In this document: positions 13,901 through 24,537 of the stretch, piece after piece
Layout: each line of letters opens with the position of its first letter
Position numbering within the stretch: the first letter of the stretch is position 1
Assembly: GCA_029721435.1 (NCBI GenBank)
Contig: CM056580.1
Span: 74,053,367 to 74,117,366, forward strand
Direction: 5' to 3'
Length of the DNA stretch: 64,000 bases
DNA from: Gymnothorax reevesii
Taxonomy: Eukaryota > Chordata > Actinopteri > Anguilliformes > Muraenidae
Notes under the pieces: model-generated
Told to the model about the DNA's origin: nothing
Seen by the model: the letters and a program-made list of their open reading frames with translations, nothing else
Database searches by the model: none
Program-made: the position numbers and the translations under genes

Positions 13901-16884
13901 TATTACCTGCCCAGTGAAAACAGGGGTAATTTAGCTTAATTGCTAATTTTGGGACAACCAAGTGACAAGCAAATTAAAAAAAAAAAAAAAACTTTACAAA
14001 CACTTTTGTAAACATACATATTTTACAAACATTTTCTTAGTTGCAATATTGTGAATATCTGGTTATTTTTGGCCTGTGCCTTCTAATCTTTGAGAAAGTT
14101 TGAGCAAGGTAAGTGAACATGTTAACTGATGTTATGATTTAGTCCTGCTCCTCTCCATTTGTAGGTCCTTGTCCAATAACAACCTACAAAGCCTTCCAAG
14201 GGACCTCTTCAAACACCTGGACATACTGACAGACCTGTAAGCATGAATCCCTCTGCTGTCATTTTATGCTGGCCAGACAAAGAACAACATGATTGGGATT
14301 AATTCTATGTATTTAAGTTAGTCATAACCATCAGTTATTCATAATTTCATGACGGTAAGAATCTCAAGGCTTTGTTTCCTGTTTTGTAACTGTCACCTCT
14401 CTGCTCGGTCTTGTCCTTTTCTAGAGATCTGCGGGGAAATTCTTTCCGCTGTGACTGTAAGATCAAGTGGCTGGTGGACTGGATGGAGAAGACTAACACC
14501 TCAGTGCCAGCCATCTACTGTTCCAGCCCCTTCGAGTTTCAGGGCAGGCGTATCCATGACCTGAGCCCCCGAGACTTCAACTGCATCAGCGCAGGTCTCT
14601 GGGAGACTGCCATGGGAGCGCAGCTCTTTTTGGGGTGCATCCTCAGCGTAAGCGCATTTGAGGTTCTGTATCAGTGATTGGATGGTTCCCCTCTTCTCTG
14701 TTCCCCTCTAGATTTTGCTGTATATGAGACCTTCCCTTTCCCCTCTGTGTCAGTGGAGTCCTACGAATTTAATGATGACCAGTTTGCAGTTTTTGCCCAA
14801 CCAGACACAGGGATGTGTACGCTGTACGTCTGGGACCACGTGGAGATGGTCTTCAGGAAGTACCATAACATCACATGTAAGCACTATTCAGAAGAAACAT
14901 CTTGTTTTTCCCAGAATTCTTCTCTTTTGTCCTCTTAAAATGAGTAAGGACTGATCACTCAATGTACATATTAGATGACCTGAATGCCTTGATGTTTAGA
15001 AGGTACATTTAGTTTTGTTACCAATAAATTGCACAAACAAAGTGTACTTTTGAAACTAACACAGAATGCTTCTGATTCTTGATAAACTTTTCATGTCCTA
15101 TTCCAAAGGCTTACGAGCATCCCCATGCATAGTATTGTCCACAAGCAGATGGTCATACAAATTCCGTAATGCGCTAGGTGCTGGCTTCACAAAAAAGACA
15201 AAAACACTGGTCAGTTTGATCTGAAAACCGAAAAAGGAACTGATGTTTAAGTTGGTCTTTAAGAAAAAATAAAGGCCAAAACAGAAATGCTAAACAATCT
15301 TCGATGAACATGGCTTGTAAAAAATGCCCATTGGATTTGTTTCTGCATTGATGCATTGCCTTTTATACTAATGGATTGTAGCTCAGAGCTGGTTGGGGGT
15401 AGGGAGAGGGGGGTGACAGTTAACTGGCTGCGTCAGAGAGAGCAGAGAAATAAGAGAGGTGGAGTGGACCAACTGTCTGCTCGGTACACGCATCAATATC
15501 ACAGGGGCCACAGAACAGCTCTGAACCTGAACATACTGTCCAGGGACATGAGATGTCAGCACCTCTACAAAGAAGCATTGTTTCTGATATCCACATATTC
15601 GTACACTTTTTTAATGTGGCACTAGCAAATGGAGATACATGTCCTTCCCTACCTCTTCCACTAAAGATAAAATTTAAACCATGAAGCATACAAAAAAAAT
15701 GGTTATACTTTGGAGCAAACTGCTCCGCACATAATATCACAATTAACGGTACACTGGTTTAATTCTCGTATCCACAACTGAATCCCTCCCCAAGTCTGAA
15801 GTTCTTAGGATGGTGATGTTGAAATTGACATTTATTATGATGATTATAATGGTGATGATGAATCCTTATGTTGATACATGTCTTTCTCAGCTCGTTCAGC
15901 CATCTACTGCAAGCCCGTGGTGATTAATAACACTCTGTACATGGTAGTGGCTCAGCTCTTTGGTGGATCCCACATCTACAAGTGAGTTCCTCCTACTTTC
16001 ACTTGGACTTTGCCAAAGCCACGGTGCATACAGTTTGTTAAATGTGTTTATTTGCTCAGGTAGACAGTTATTTTATAGTGATTACTCATTTCTGCAAAAA
16101 CATAGCTTATGAAGGAGCTTATGCGGACGGTCCTCATTGGTCATCTTTTGGCAGGTGGGAAGAAGGCCCTCAGCGATTTGTTAAGATCCAGGATATAGAC
16201 ACTACACGAGTTCGCAAACCCAACTTTGTGGAGACCTTCCAGCTGGAGGGTGATTGGTACTTTGCAGTGGCCGACAGCTCCAAAGCTGGCTCCACCAGTC
16301 TGTACCGGTGGAACAGTAATGGGTTCTACTCCCATCAGTCTCTCCATCCCTGGCACCGTGACACCCACGTGGAGTTCCTGGAGGTGGATGGTAAGCCCCG
16401 CCTCATTCTCTCCAGCGCCTCTCAGCCCCCTGTTGTCTTTCAGTGGAATCGCAGCCAGCGGCAGTTCGCCTTCCATTCCCAAATCTCGGACATGGCGGAT
16501 GTGCAAATGGTCAAGCACTTTCGAGTGCGCAAAGTGGTCTACCTGTGTCTTACACGCTTCATTGGAGATTCCAAAATCATGCGCTGGGAAGGGCAGCGAT
16601 TTGTGGAAGTCCAAACGCTTCCCTCTCGCGGCTCCATGGTAGTATACCCCTTCTCGGTGGGCTCCCGCCAGTACCTCCTTCTGGGTAGCGACTTCTCATT
16701 CTCCCGTGTGTACCTGTGGGATGACCTCACCCAACGGTTCCAACCTTTCCAAGAGCTCAATATGCGAGCCCCACGAGCATTCAGCCTGGTCTCAATCGAC
16801 AACAAAGACATCCTATTGGCTGCCAGCTTCAAAGGCAACACCTTAGCTTATCAGCACTTGGTGATTGACCTCAGTGCAAAGTGA
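5337..16884 (+). CDS. lgi3: LGI3, leucine-rich glioma-inactivated protein 3 (5' end missing)
   Basis: Secreted neuronal LGI protein; the family binds ADAM22/ADAM23 receptors at synapses and axons. Exons read from the sequence: 5337-5408, 9410-9481, 11585-11656, 14165-14236 (four 72-nt leucine-rich-repeat exons), 14425-14594 (LRR C-terminal cap with its cysteines, [12 protein letters not shown]), 14712-14876, 15891-15981 and 16155-16884. All have AG/GT borders and joining phases, giving 480 codons plus TGA. The last exons encode the EPTP beta-propeller ([41 protein letters not shown]). LGI3 is preferred over LGI1 and LGI2 because of the [19 protein letters not shown] and GKPRLI segments, and because of linkage to chmp7 and entpd4. 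Human LGI3 has about 548 residues, so roughly 68 N-terminal residues (signal peptide and N-cap) are not in view. The protein ends DLSAK, one Lys longer than the usual DLSA end. The reported start is the first exon seen, not a start codon. Confidence 0.93.
5409..6309. other. lgi3 intron sequence, nothing recognised
   Basis: Single-copy-looking intron DNA with a TCAGTG-rich low-complexity patch near 5757-5790. No coding or repeat family was recognised. Confidence 0.5.
6310..7918 (-). pseudogene. L2-type LINE fragment (reverse transcriptase remnant)
   Basis: It lies in the lgi3 intron after the first visible exon, antisense to the gene. Read on the minus strand from 7918 down, it gives successive blocks of a CR1/L2-clade reverse transcriptase: [13 protein letters not shown], then [15 protein letters not shown], then the catalytic CYADDTQL block near 7350, then LGVTFDYRL near 7110, and a C-terminal [17 protein letters not shown] block near 6590. 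The frame is broken several times. The endonuclease half is missing, so the copy is 5'-truncated, and the break falls exactly at the poly-G tract. The 3' end lies near 6310-6340. Confidence 0.82.
7919..7949. repeat. Poly-G homopolymer (31 nt)
   Basis: Thirty-one consecutive G residues adjoin the 5' break of the L2 LINE fragment. The true length is doubtful because homopolymers of this size are hard to sequence. It could form G-quadruplex structure. Confidence 0.9.
7950..9409. other. lgi3 intron sequence with a pentanucleotide repeat
   Basis: Intron DNA with a GC-richer patch at about 8100-8400 and the (AATAC)n array at 8405-8446. A 155-codon open frame at 8091-8558 runs through the array and resembles nothing I know, so I treat it as chance. 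Confidence 0.5.
8405..8446. repeat. (AATAC)n microsatellite
   Basis: About eight tandem copies of the 5-bp unit AATAC inside an lgi3 intron. Confidence 0.95.
9482..11584. other. lgi3 intron sequence
   Basis: Apart from the tRNA-like segment at 10385-10490 and a short ATTA run near 11098-11113, nothing was recognised. Confidence 0.5.
10385..10490 (-). repeat. tRNA-like sequence, probable SINE head or tRNA pseudogene
   Basis: On the minus strand the segment has a Pol III A-box-like stretch (TGGCGATGTGGTCAGTGCG) and, about 30 bases on, a B-box-like stretch (GGAGGTTCAAGTCCCTCC) with a short self-complementary T-arm. No intact cloverleaf or usable anticodon loop is evident. A tRNA-derived SINE head or a decayed tRNA fits better than a live tRNA gene. 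Confidence 0.45.
12265..12549. repeat. Left terminal inverted repeat of the Tc1 element
   Basis: Pairs with 13602-13887 in inverted orientation over almost its whole length. It stops just before the transposase start codon. Confidence 0.92.
12563..13576 (+). CDS. Tc1-like DD34E transposase, intact
   Basis: Cut-and-paste transposase acting on its own terminal repeats in the nucleus. The first ATG of the frame is at 12563, giving 337 residues plus TGA; the in-frame TTG at 12548 lies within the inverted repeat and is not a likely start. The N-terminal part has paired helix-turn-helix domains (about residues 1-110; [20 protein letters not shown] and [14 protein letters not shown]) with a basic GRPR-like linker (NRRPRVTTP). 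The catalytic residues are all present: D151 in FTDESRF, D239 in FQQDNARPH and E274 in SPIEHVW, with 34 residues between the last two. [11 protein letters not shown] box lies between them. An AATAAA signal follows at 13594-13599. No stop or frameshift was seen, so it may encode an active enzyme. It is a transposon gene, not part of lgi3. Confidence 0.95.
   Translation: MPQMAQALRERAIGMLTAGMSTRSVARALNVHFSTISRLQRRFREYGSTSNRPHNRRPRVTTPAQDLHIQRVHLQDRLRPATQTAAETIGLHNQRISAQTVRNRLREAQLHARRPHRGLNLTPDRRRNRLEWANAHIRWRLARWRGVLFTDESRFTLFRADGRQRVWRRVGERFADVNVVDRVAHGGGGVMVWAGICYGRRTQVHFIDGILNAQRYRDEILRPIVVPYIHEHHLMFQQDNARPHVARICTQFLEAENVPVLAWPAYSPDMSPIEHVWDVLDRRIRQHVPVPTNIQQLRTAIEEEWTNIPQTTIDNLINSMRRRCVALHEANGSHTRY
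13602..13887. repeat. Right terminal inverted repeat of the Tc1 element
   Basis: Inverted partner of 12265-12549. It ends GTTGAGTG followed by the TA duplication. Confidence 0.92.
14877..15890. other. lgi3 intron sequence, nothing recognised
   Basis: About 1 kb between two EPTP-coding exons, with no repeat family or coding similarity seen. Confidence 0.5.
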
Positions 16885-19008
16885 GTTGCAGACTTCACAG
16901 AGCAAAGAGGTGGAATGGGGGCCAATCATCTAAGTGTTGGACAGGTTAGGTCTTTGTTGTACACGTTAAACTAAATCCATTTTTTGTTGTTCATCTGTTA
17001 ACCAGGCTTTGTGGATTTTTTTGACATTTACTATTTTCACCGTAGCAGAAGAATATCAATCTAATGTGGCAGTAGCGTTTTCTAAACATGCCTGACAGAA
17101 ATTAAATAGCAGTATTCTTTTGTTACCATTTTAAACGTGAACAAAATCTTGTATCTAGTCCCATTAAATAATTGTGACTTATATGACCCGTAGGTCAGGA
17201 CAAATGCACTATAACATGGTTTATTTTATTTACAAGGAAAATATTAAATATAAATTTATTACTAAGTGGTAAAATTCAATTTCCATTTGCCTCTTGATTG
17301 CAAACAAATACTGAGGTCAAGTTACATACAGATAAGTGTTCCTTTTTCCAGATCAAAGGGGAGATTTTTAGATGACTCCAGTACTCTTAACTGCAACTGA
17401 TTGAGCACGACAAAAGATTTCTTTCTGAATTATGCTGAGGTGAACTTATTTATACAGAGTCAATAAGAAGATGAAGAATCATACAAAAATATTTAAAATA
17501 TGAAATGATGCTGAAATACAGAATGTTCAATCACTTTTTTATATGAATATTGTACAATTACTAAATGACAGCATGGCAACTATTGACGTATTTTCTACTG
17601 CAGTTGACTGTTAAAATGGGTTGTCAAAATTCGTTCACTGTGCTTGTGCACCTCTGATATGAAATGATTTAATCACTTCCTTGAAAACAAATAATTTATT
17701 GTAATTAATGAAAAAATGTAGTTTGAGTTGCATGGTTTAAAGTCACATACTAGTAAAGGTTTTTTGAAAACATGGTTCTTTGGTTTAAGCCATGGTGTGT
17801 TTACTCATTGTTGAACGTATACAGGGAGAAAATGCTATATTTTAACGAGTGTTTTATTTTGTTCTAACATCTTTTTAAAAGGAGATCAAATGATTTTTTA
17901 CTTACTTTCAAGAGTCCTCTCATCCTTCAGTGCATAATATCGTATACAATTTTCATAAACAGCAATAAAGCAGTGAAATAATTTTGCAGCCTTCCATGAG
18001 ATGACTTTGTCCGTCAAACTTCAAGATTTACAGGATCTCATGGATATATGGAATCAAAGCGTGAAGATGATTGACCCCTGTACTGAATAATCATTTCAAG
18101 GTTTTGTAGCTGTTTAATAGCAAATTTATTCAATAGTTGTTTGCATCTGAGTTGAAATGGCTGGGAAATTGTTCAAAGGTAATGAAAGAGAAAGATTGCC
18201 GTGTGTTTGCTCTTGGATGGTTCAGGAGACTGTATTCTTATATTGAATTCGTACCTTAGGGACCGGCGCATTACATCACTGTTTATTCTGTTTCATCAGT
18301 TTTAGTTGTTTTCTTGTGTAAAAGGATGTGTAACTGTTGCTTTGATCATGTTGGTTAATATTGTTCTGTATCACAAGCTTTATCTCATTCACTTCAATGA
18401 ATGTGTGAAATAAAACCACAGACTTATACTTCATCAGCAGCATAATGTTTGCACAACTTATGTGAAGAAATAGTGATCTCTTTATTCAGTGGCAATAGCT
18501 TCTAAGTCAGTTTTACGGTTTAGTGAGAGATTAATGTAATAAATGCTGTGAATTGCATTGTGCGTCTAATTTTCTGCACTGATGAACTGTTGTGCTGGGT
18601 GATCTGTAAGTCTAGTTCTCATTGTTCATCAATCTCTTCCCAAACTTATTTTTTACTTGCAGAGAGGTATTTAGACCCAATGATTGTATCAGGAAATTTG
18701 CATGCCAAGTGTATACACTGTACACTATGTTGAGAGTATCGGTACAAATTTATGAAAAACCAATGTCATTGCAAACTTTTGCCTTCCCCCAACTGAAAAT
18801 ATATACTCTGGACATGTTTCAGAGTAACTCTTTGTTTGACTACTGATTGCACGGAACTGTGATATCAAGATATGTTTGTATATAAACTTGTAGTCGATGG
18901 TGTGGTAACATTAGTGAATAATTGCTTTAAACGTTCACCGGCGTAGCACACTATTATCACTACTTGTGCTTTCTGATATGCGGCCGAAAATCTTTTGTGA
19001 CTAATAAA
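16885..19008 (+). other. Probable lgi3 3' untranslated region
   Basis: AT-rich sequence without recognised repeats follows the lgi3 stop codon. AATAAA motifs occur near 17963, at 18409-18414 and at 19003-19008. The clean stretch ends where transposon debris starts, which suggests a 3' UTR of up to about 2.1 kb. The extent is inferred. Confidence 0.5.
19003..19008 (+). terminator. Candidate lgi3 polyadenylation signal
   Basis: AATAAA at the end of the repeat-free stretch. An alternative AATAAA lies at 18409-18414. Confidence 0.4.
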
Positions 19009-19319
19009 GAAATCATTTATCTCCATATGTCTCTGTATTCAGTTGAAACTTACCTTGAAATAACTGATCTTTCATGAAAATTTGTATTTCTCATTAACAA
19101 CTGTTATTCACTGTTATTGAACATATGAATGCGGTTAATCAAGAGGCCAGTAGCTCCAGGATGGAAACCTGCACACAAATTGCAGCAGACTACTGTAGTA
19201 CAGTCTTTCTTATTTTGCTTAAAGTCTATTTCATGGCATGTTTCGTGGCATGTTTTGGAAGGTAGAGGGCAACACCTCAAACAATGTTCAGCTGCAATTC
19301 ATAATTTTTTTATAAAAAT

Positions 19320-20110
19320 GTAAATACACCCCAACTCAGAGAATGTTGGGGCAGTGTGGAAAATCCACATACAGTAAAAAAAGAAAGCACTGATTTCTAT
19401 ATTTACTTTTGCTTGCATTTCATTGCAGAAAATAGGAAGGCATTATATTTAATGTTTTGCTCAATCTATTTCATTGTAAATATAAATCAGTTCTAGCCAT
19501 TCAGACCTGCAGCGCATTCAGAAAGAACTTGGGAAGGGGACAATTTAGGACAAGTAATGAGGCAAAATTTTGAATAATAATGATCTGATTTCAAAAAGCT
19601 GATGTCAGTAGGTGATTGTGATCACGATTTCAAACAAAAGCAGCATCCAGGAAAGGACATGTCCTTCAAGAACAAAGAGAGGCCAATCATCATCAATTTG
19701 TCCATGAATGCATGAGAAAAACATTGAAAGGAGGCCATGCTCTGTCATGGTATAGGGTTGTGCTAGTACCCTCGGAAAAATAGACTTGCATTTCTGTGAG
19801 GGCGCCATTCATGCTGAAAAGTACACTGAGATTTTAGAGCAACATATGCTGCCTTCAAGACATCTTTCCAGAGACGTCCATGCGTATTTCCACAAGACAA
19901 TGCAAAACAGTATCAACAGCGTATTACGAAGGCATGGCTGTGTGCGAATGCTGGCCTGGCCAGCCAGCAGTCCCGACTTGTCAAAATAAAAAGAAGGTAT
20001 GGCACATTTTGACATGCAAAATGTGACAACAAAGACTTTGTACTGTTGCACACTTTAAAACATGAATGCAGGAAAAATCGGAGAAAATAAAATCTGAAAC
20101 AATTTATTAC
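19320..20110 (+). pseudogene. Heavily decayed Tc1-like element
   Basis: The + strand reading near 19786-19985 gives HFCEGAIHAEKYTEILEQHM and, further on, WPASSPDLS. These correspond to the C-terminal half of Tc1 transposases, but the QQDNA block is degraded to HKTMQNS. The GHALSWYRV stretch before it matches the usual VMVWG region. Frames are broken and the limits are approximate. No target-site duplication was identified. Confidence 0.65.
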
Positions 20111-20934
20111 TTGGTGTCTTCAGTCCCTAAACTACTAAGTTTTTTAAACAGAAAAAGCTTAAAGTGTGCGACCATGTTTATTATATTTAATGTACAACCC
20201 CAATTCCAAAAAAGTTTGGATGCTGAGTGAAATGTGAATAAAAACAGAATGCAAGGATTTGCAAATCTCATAAACTGACGTTTTATTCACAATAGAACAC
20301 AGACAACATGTCAGATGTTGAGAGTGAGACATTTTACTATTTCATGAAAAATATTAGCTCATTTTGAATTTGATGGCAGCAACACATCTCAAAAAAGTTG
20401 GGATAGGGCCATGTTTACCATTGTTTAGTATCCCCTCTTCTTTTAACAGCAGTTGTTGAGTCTTCCCACCCAGATGTTTTCATATTTTTGAGGTCCCCTT
20501 GTCCGTAAATAATTGGAGAAAGACAAAATCTCAGAAGTTATCAAATTTTAGTCCAGCCTTGAATCGGACAATAATCCAAACCCGGTGAGTAGTCCTTGCA
20601 GAAGGAGTACTACCCCAATGTTCCCAAATGGCCATATTTATGAAAAAACCCAATCAAACTTTGTTCCAACCACAAAACATGGGTTGTCTTGAGAAAACCT
20701 TATCAAATTTTTACTCCAATAAGGTTACATTGATTATCGCTTTAGTTTTTTCTTTCCCCTATTGGTTGGCAAGCTCTAAATGGGATTCCCTGGAAAATAT
20801 TGGTGGCGCATAGAAGTATTGGTCTCATAAAAAAGAAAGAAAATACATTAAAAAGTAGAGGAAAAATTCAGTCAAAGGAATAGGATACAAATAGATACAT
20901 GAATGATTCAACTGATTGTGTGTTCAGTAATAAA

Positions 20935-21777
20935 TAGGGATGCTCGATATTTTTTTTACCGATATCCGATATACCGTTATTGTCCAACTCCTAATTTCCA
21001 ATACCGATATTAACCAATACCGATATATGCGTGATTTCTCTTTCACACCAAATTCAGTTGATATCACTTTGTCTTAGAGAATTAACAGTCATACATTTGC
21101 TCATAAATATTAAGGTCATAGGCTACTATCATGTCAATTACACTGGATGCATATAACAAAGATATCTATGTACATTATCTGTACAAAATATGACATTGAT
21201 GCATTAAAAGATTTGGTAACACTTTACTTGAAGGTATCGTCATAAGAGTGACATGACACAGTCATGAAAGTGTCATAAACATTATGTAAATGTCATAAAC
21301 GTTGTCATTAAGTGTCATTCGGTTTTTGAGATGACAAGTTTACATTGTTTGGGTTGTCTTGATGATGACAGCTTCGTCATAAGAGTGACATGACACTGTC
21401 ATAACTGTTATATGACACATGTAACAGTTATGACAGTGTTATGTCACTCTTATGACGGTACCTTCAAGTAAAGTGTAACCAAAGATTTTAAATATCAATG
21501 CCGTTAGCCTCGTTCAGGTAACGTAGTCCGTTCTAAACCATTTCGAACTTTGTGTTTATTTTGTTTGGCCAGCACTCTACAGGCAGACCCAACATCCGCC
21601 TGCATTAGCGGGATTAAAAGAGCTTCACCTTTCTAACAAGAACGCTCGGCTACTATATAAAATACTTAAGTCATTTAGTCATCATTTCAAAAACCGATAC
21701 CAATATTTTCCGATATTGAATTTTGAAGCTATTATCGGCCGATAATATCGGAGGCCCGATAATATCGAGCATCCCTA
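20935..21777. mobile_element. hAT-like nonautonomous element with 8-bp target duplication
   Basis: It starts TAGGGATGCTCGATA and ends with the inverted match TATCGAGCATCCCTA. The flanks GTAATAAA (20927-20934) and GTAATAAC (21778-21785) agree at 7 of 8 bases, the hAT signature length. Subterminal GATATCGG-type repeats occur on both sides. No transposase is present. A second small inverted-repeat element sits inside it, and the element at 31262-32456 belongs to the same family. Confidence 0.82.
21212..21483. mobile_element. Palindromic MITE nested inside the hAT-like element
   Basis: The left arm TTTGGTAACACTTTACTTGA and the right arm TCAAGTAAAGTGTAACCAAA are inverted matches with one difference. 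The interior repeats GTCATAAGAGTGACATGACA in both directions, so the whole 272 bp can fold into a long hairpin. It has no coding capacity. Confidence 0.8.
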
Positions 21778-21785
21778 GTAATAAC

Positions 21786-22385
21786 TAATGATTTTACAGA
21801 ACAAATATTGATCAAAGCTACAGAAATCAACAACATTTAAATGTCTCACAGAGTACCAGAATTTTTACAGGGGCTAAAAAAGTCCCTGCCTCAGAATAGG
21901 TACTCTGAACAGCCCCGAAAAACTCCTGGGTGGGGCTCGGGGTTTACTTGGCGCTGATTGGATTTACCCAAGGCGGGATGTAACGTCTACAGTAAGCAAC
22001 AAAATAGCCAGCATTTTTAAAACTCAGCAGACGACGAGGGGTCGCATTTTTAAACGGAGTTCTCCTACTTTGCCCTCTCGGTGGAGTCACGGCAGTTGAG
22101 AGAGGTGAGTGAGAGGACATTCTTGTAGTAGTTCCTGACCCCCAAATGCTACCAGGAACTTCTTTGGTGGAAACGGGCCTAGAGTTTTCAAATCACGTGA
22201 ACAGAATAGATACTAATCAAAGCTACAGAAGCCAACTGCTTATGTGTGTGTGAACTGCTTGTGTGTGTGTGTGTATGTGTGTGTGTTACTGCTGCTCACA
22301 TAATATGGTTACTGATTATGATTATGGTTATTAATTATGGTAATTGATTTACTGATGAATATGATGAAAAATATTGAAATATAAT
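21786..22385. other. Noncoding insertion debris with a TG run
   Basis: It contains a possible MITE fragment starting near 21868 (CAGGGGCTAAAAAAGTCCC) and ending near 22180, and a TG-rich run at about 22257-22288. Inverted termini of the fragment could not be confirmed. Confidence 0.35.
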
Positions 22386-22537
22386 CCTCAACACAGTCTG
22401 TAAATGTCTCGGAAGTGAGGAGACCAATTGCTGAAGTTTTAGGAGAGGAATGTCGTTCCACTCTTGTCAGATGTAGGATTCAAGCTGCTCAATAGACCTT
22501 GGTTGTCTTTGCCAGATTTTTCGTTTTATAATGCGCC

Positions 22538-22782
22538 CAGGGCCAGATACTGCCTGCAGTGAGAATTGCTGGGGGGGTTGAATTTGGTTAACCGGGCGGG
22601 AGGGTGGGGGGGTTGAGAGACGTGTTTCATTTTGTTGACGCTGTTCATTTTATGCGCATTGAGCACTCATTTTAATTGCACTGAATTATACGTCACTTAG
22701 TCAGGAGGCGCTGGGGTGGGGGGGCGCGGTAAAAATCTGGGGGGCCATAGCCCACCCCTGCACCCCGCTGGATCCCGCCATG
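22538..22782. mobile_element. Short hAT-like insertion within the old Tc1
   Basis: The Tc1 coding sequence is interrupted after ATAATGCGCC and resumes after AACGCGCC. The flanks AATGCGCC (22530-22537) and AACGCGCC (22783-22790) match at 7 of 8 positions. The insert begins CAGGGCCAGAT and ends with a partly complementary ATCCCGCCATG. It is G-rich with no coding capacity. Confidence 0.6.
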
Positions 22783-22789
22783 AACGCGC

Positions 22790-23520
22790 CAAATGTTTTC
22801 TATTAGTGAATGGTCTGGACTGCAGGTAGGCCAGTTCAGCATGAAGACTCTTCTATTGTGAAGCCATGCTGTTGTGATTTATGCAGTGTGAGGTTTGATA
22901 TTGTTTTGTTGAAATATGCAAGGCCTTCCCTAAAAGAGACATTGTCTGGATGGGAGCATATGTTGTAGTAAAACCTTGATATACTTTTCAGCATTGATAA
23001 TACCTTTCCAGATGTGTAAGTTAAGTTCCCCACGCCATAGGCACTAATGCAATCCTACACCATCAGAGATATAGGCTTTTGGACTGTGCGCTGATAACAA
23101 GCTGGAACGCACAACAAGGCGTCCGGGTTTGGCAAAAAGAATTTCAAATTTTGATTCATCTGGCCACAGAACAGTTTTTCCATTCTGTCCATTTTAAATG
23201 ATCTTTGGCCAAGAGAAGACAATGGCGTTTCTGGATCGTGTTCACATGTGGCTTCTACTTTGCATGATACAGCTTTAGCTTGCATTTGTAGATTTCACGG
23301 CGAACTGTGTTCACAGACCTGGATTTTTGGAAGTTTTCCTGAGCCGATGGCAGTATGTTCCAGTACAGAAATATGCCTGTTTTTAATGCAGTGCCGTCTG
23401 AGGGCCCGAAGATCACGAGCATCCAATATTGACCTTCGGACTTGTCTCTTGCGCACAGAGATTTCTCCAGATTCTCTGAATCTTGTGATGATATTATGTA
23501 TTGTAGATTAGCACTACAGC
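22790..23520 (-). pseudogene. Tc1 transposase remnant (minus strand)
   Basis: Minus-strand frames give, from 23510 down, a basic region after the helix-turn-helix (RFRESGE, then ARDLRALRRHCIKNRH), then MDRMEKLFCGQMNQNLKFF (the region of the first catalytic Asp, which is lost), and near 22836-23033 LTYTSGKVLSMLKS and an AYFNKT segment. Several frameshifts separate these. The true N-terminus is missing. Confidence 0.65.
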
Positions 23521-24537
23521 GCGCAGTTTACTCCGATGGAATATGTCGGTTGGTTAGTTCAAGAGCAACTGTGTTTTTTCCGAGGAGCTGAAGCACTGTA
23601 AATTTTTGTAATATTGCCTAAAATTAAAGTGGTGTATTATATTCAGGTAGGACCTCTTTTAGGCCATGAAAATACACTGTGACTTTGGGACTGTTCACAA
23701 CAGTGTATCGCCTAAATCTCCACCCAGCACTATGCGCTGGCGCGGCTATCTGGGGGAGATCAGAGAGCTTTCTACAGCATCTAATGTAAGTAGTGGCAAT
23801 TTGTAGCTCATACAACCCCACTTCAAAAAAAGTGAACTATCCCTTTAAAGTCTGTACCTCACACTATCACGCGCGCGCTTCTCGTGTCTAAAGTGGAAAG
23901 GAATAGCTACATTAAGGAAAAACATTGTATAGACCCACTTTTTATTGATATTAGTTGCAAGAATCAACATAGAATTAAGGATTTATTTAGAGGAAAAAAA
24001 ACTAAATTTATGTGGTGAAAAATCAAATAATGTGCTGTTGTATTGTTTTCAACAAACACCACCTAACCAAAAATTTTTTTAAAGTGGCACACTCATTTTT
24101 TTTGAGTCAGAAGTCAATGTAATATTACATAAGATTGTTGAAACAAGTGACAACAAATGTCCACCATGATCAAAGCTAAAGGTGGTCCAACATGTGTGTG
24201 TATCAGCAACAGCGTTAATAACACCTACCTTATGTTAATTGTGAACCTGCTTCTTTGGCCATAACAATTTGGCCCTTGTCAAAGTTTATCAGGTCCCATT
24301 TTCTCGCACTTTCAACATTTTGACTACGTAAACTGACTGTTCGCTTACCATAAGGTCTGTCTGCAACTCTTGACACACACCATTCTTAAGTGTTCATTTT
24401 GGCTCATCAGTGAGTATGTGTGTGTACGTGCCTGTGTGAGTGTCTGTGTATGCGTGTGAATATTTATGGATGTATTGTGTTCACATAGGAGAGCCGAAAC
24501 GCAATCATTTCTATCATTTTAGAAGGCTACTAATAAT
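23521..24537. other. Noncoding intergenic sequence
   Basis: No gene was recognised. At 23814-23832 there is a short direct match to Tc1 termini (CAACCCCACTTCAAAAAAAG), which may be a solo end fragment. The rest is AT-rich and unremarkable. Confidence 0.45.

Larger units (their letters stand above)
20195..23520 (-). mobile_element. Old Tc1-like element split by later insertions
   Basis: The left end at 20195 follows a TA and starts CAACCCCAATTCCAAAAAAG, a fish Tc1 terminus. Sequence up to about 20455 matches the 3' untranslated side of a minus-strand Tc1. It resumes near 22390 with transposase-coding sequence that continues to about 23520. Between and within these parts are later insertions at 20935-21777 and 22538-22782. 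The other terminus was not found, so the transposase N-terminus and the right inverted repeat appear lost. Confidence 0.65.
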
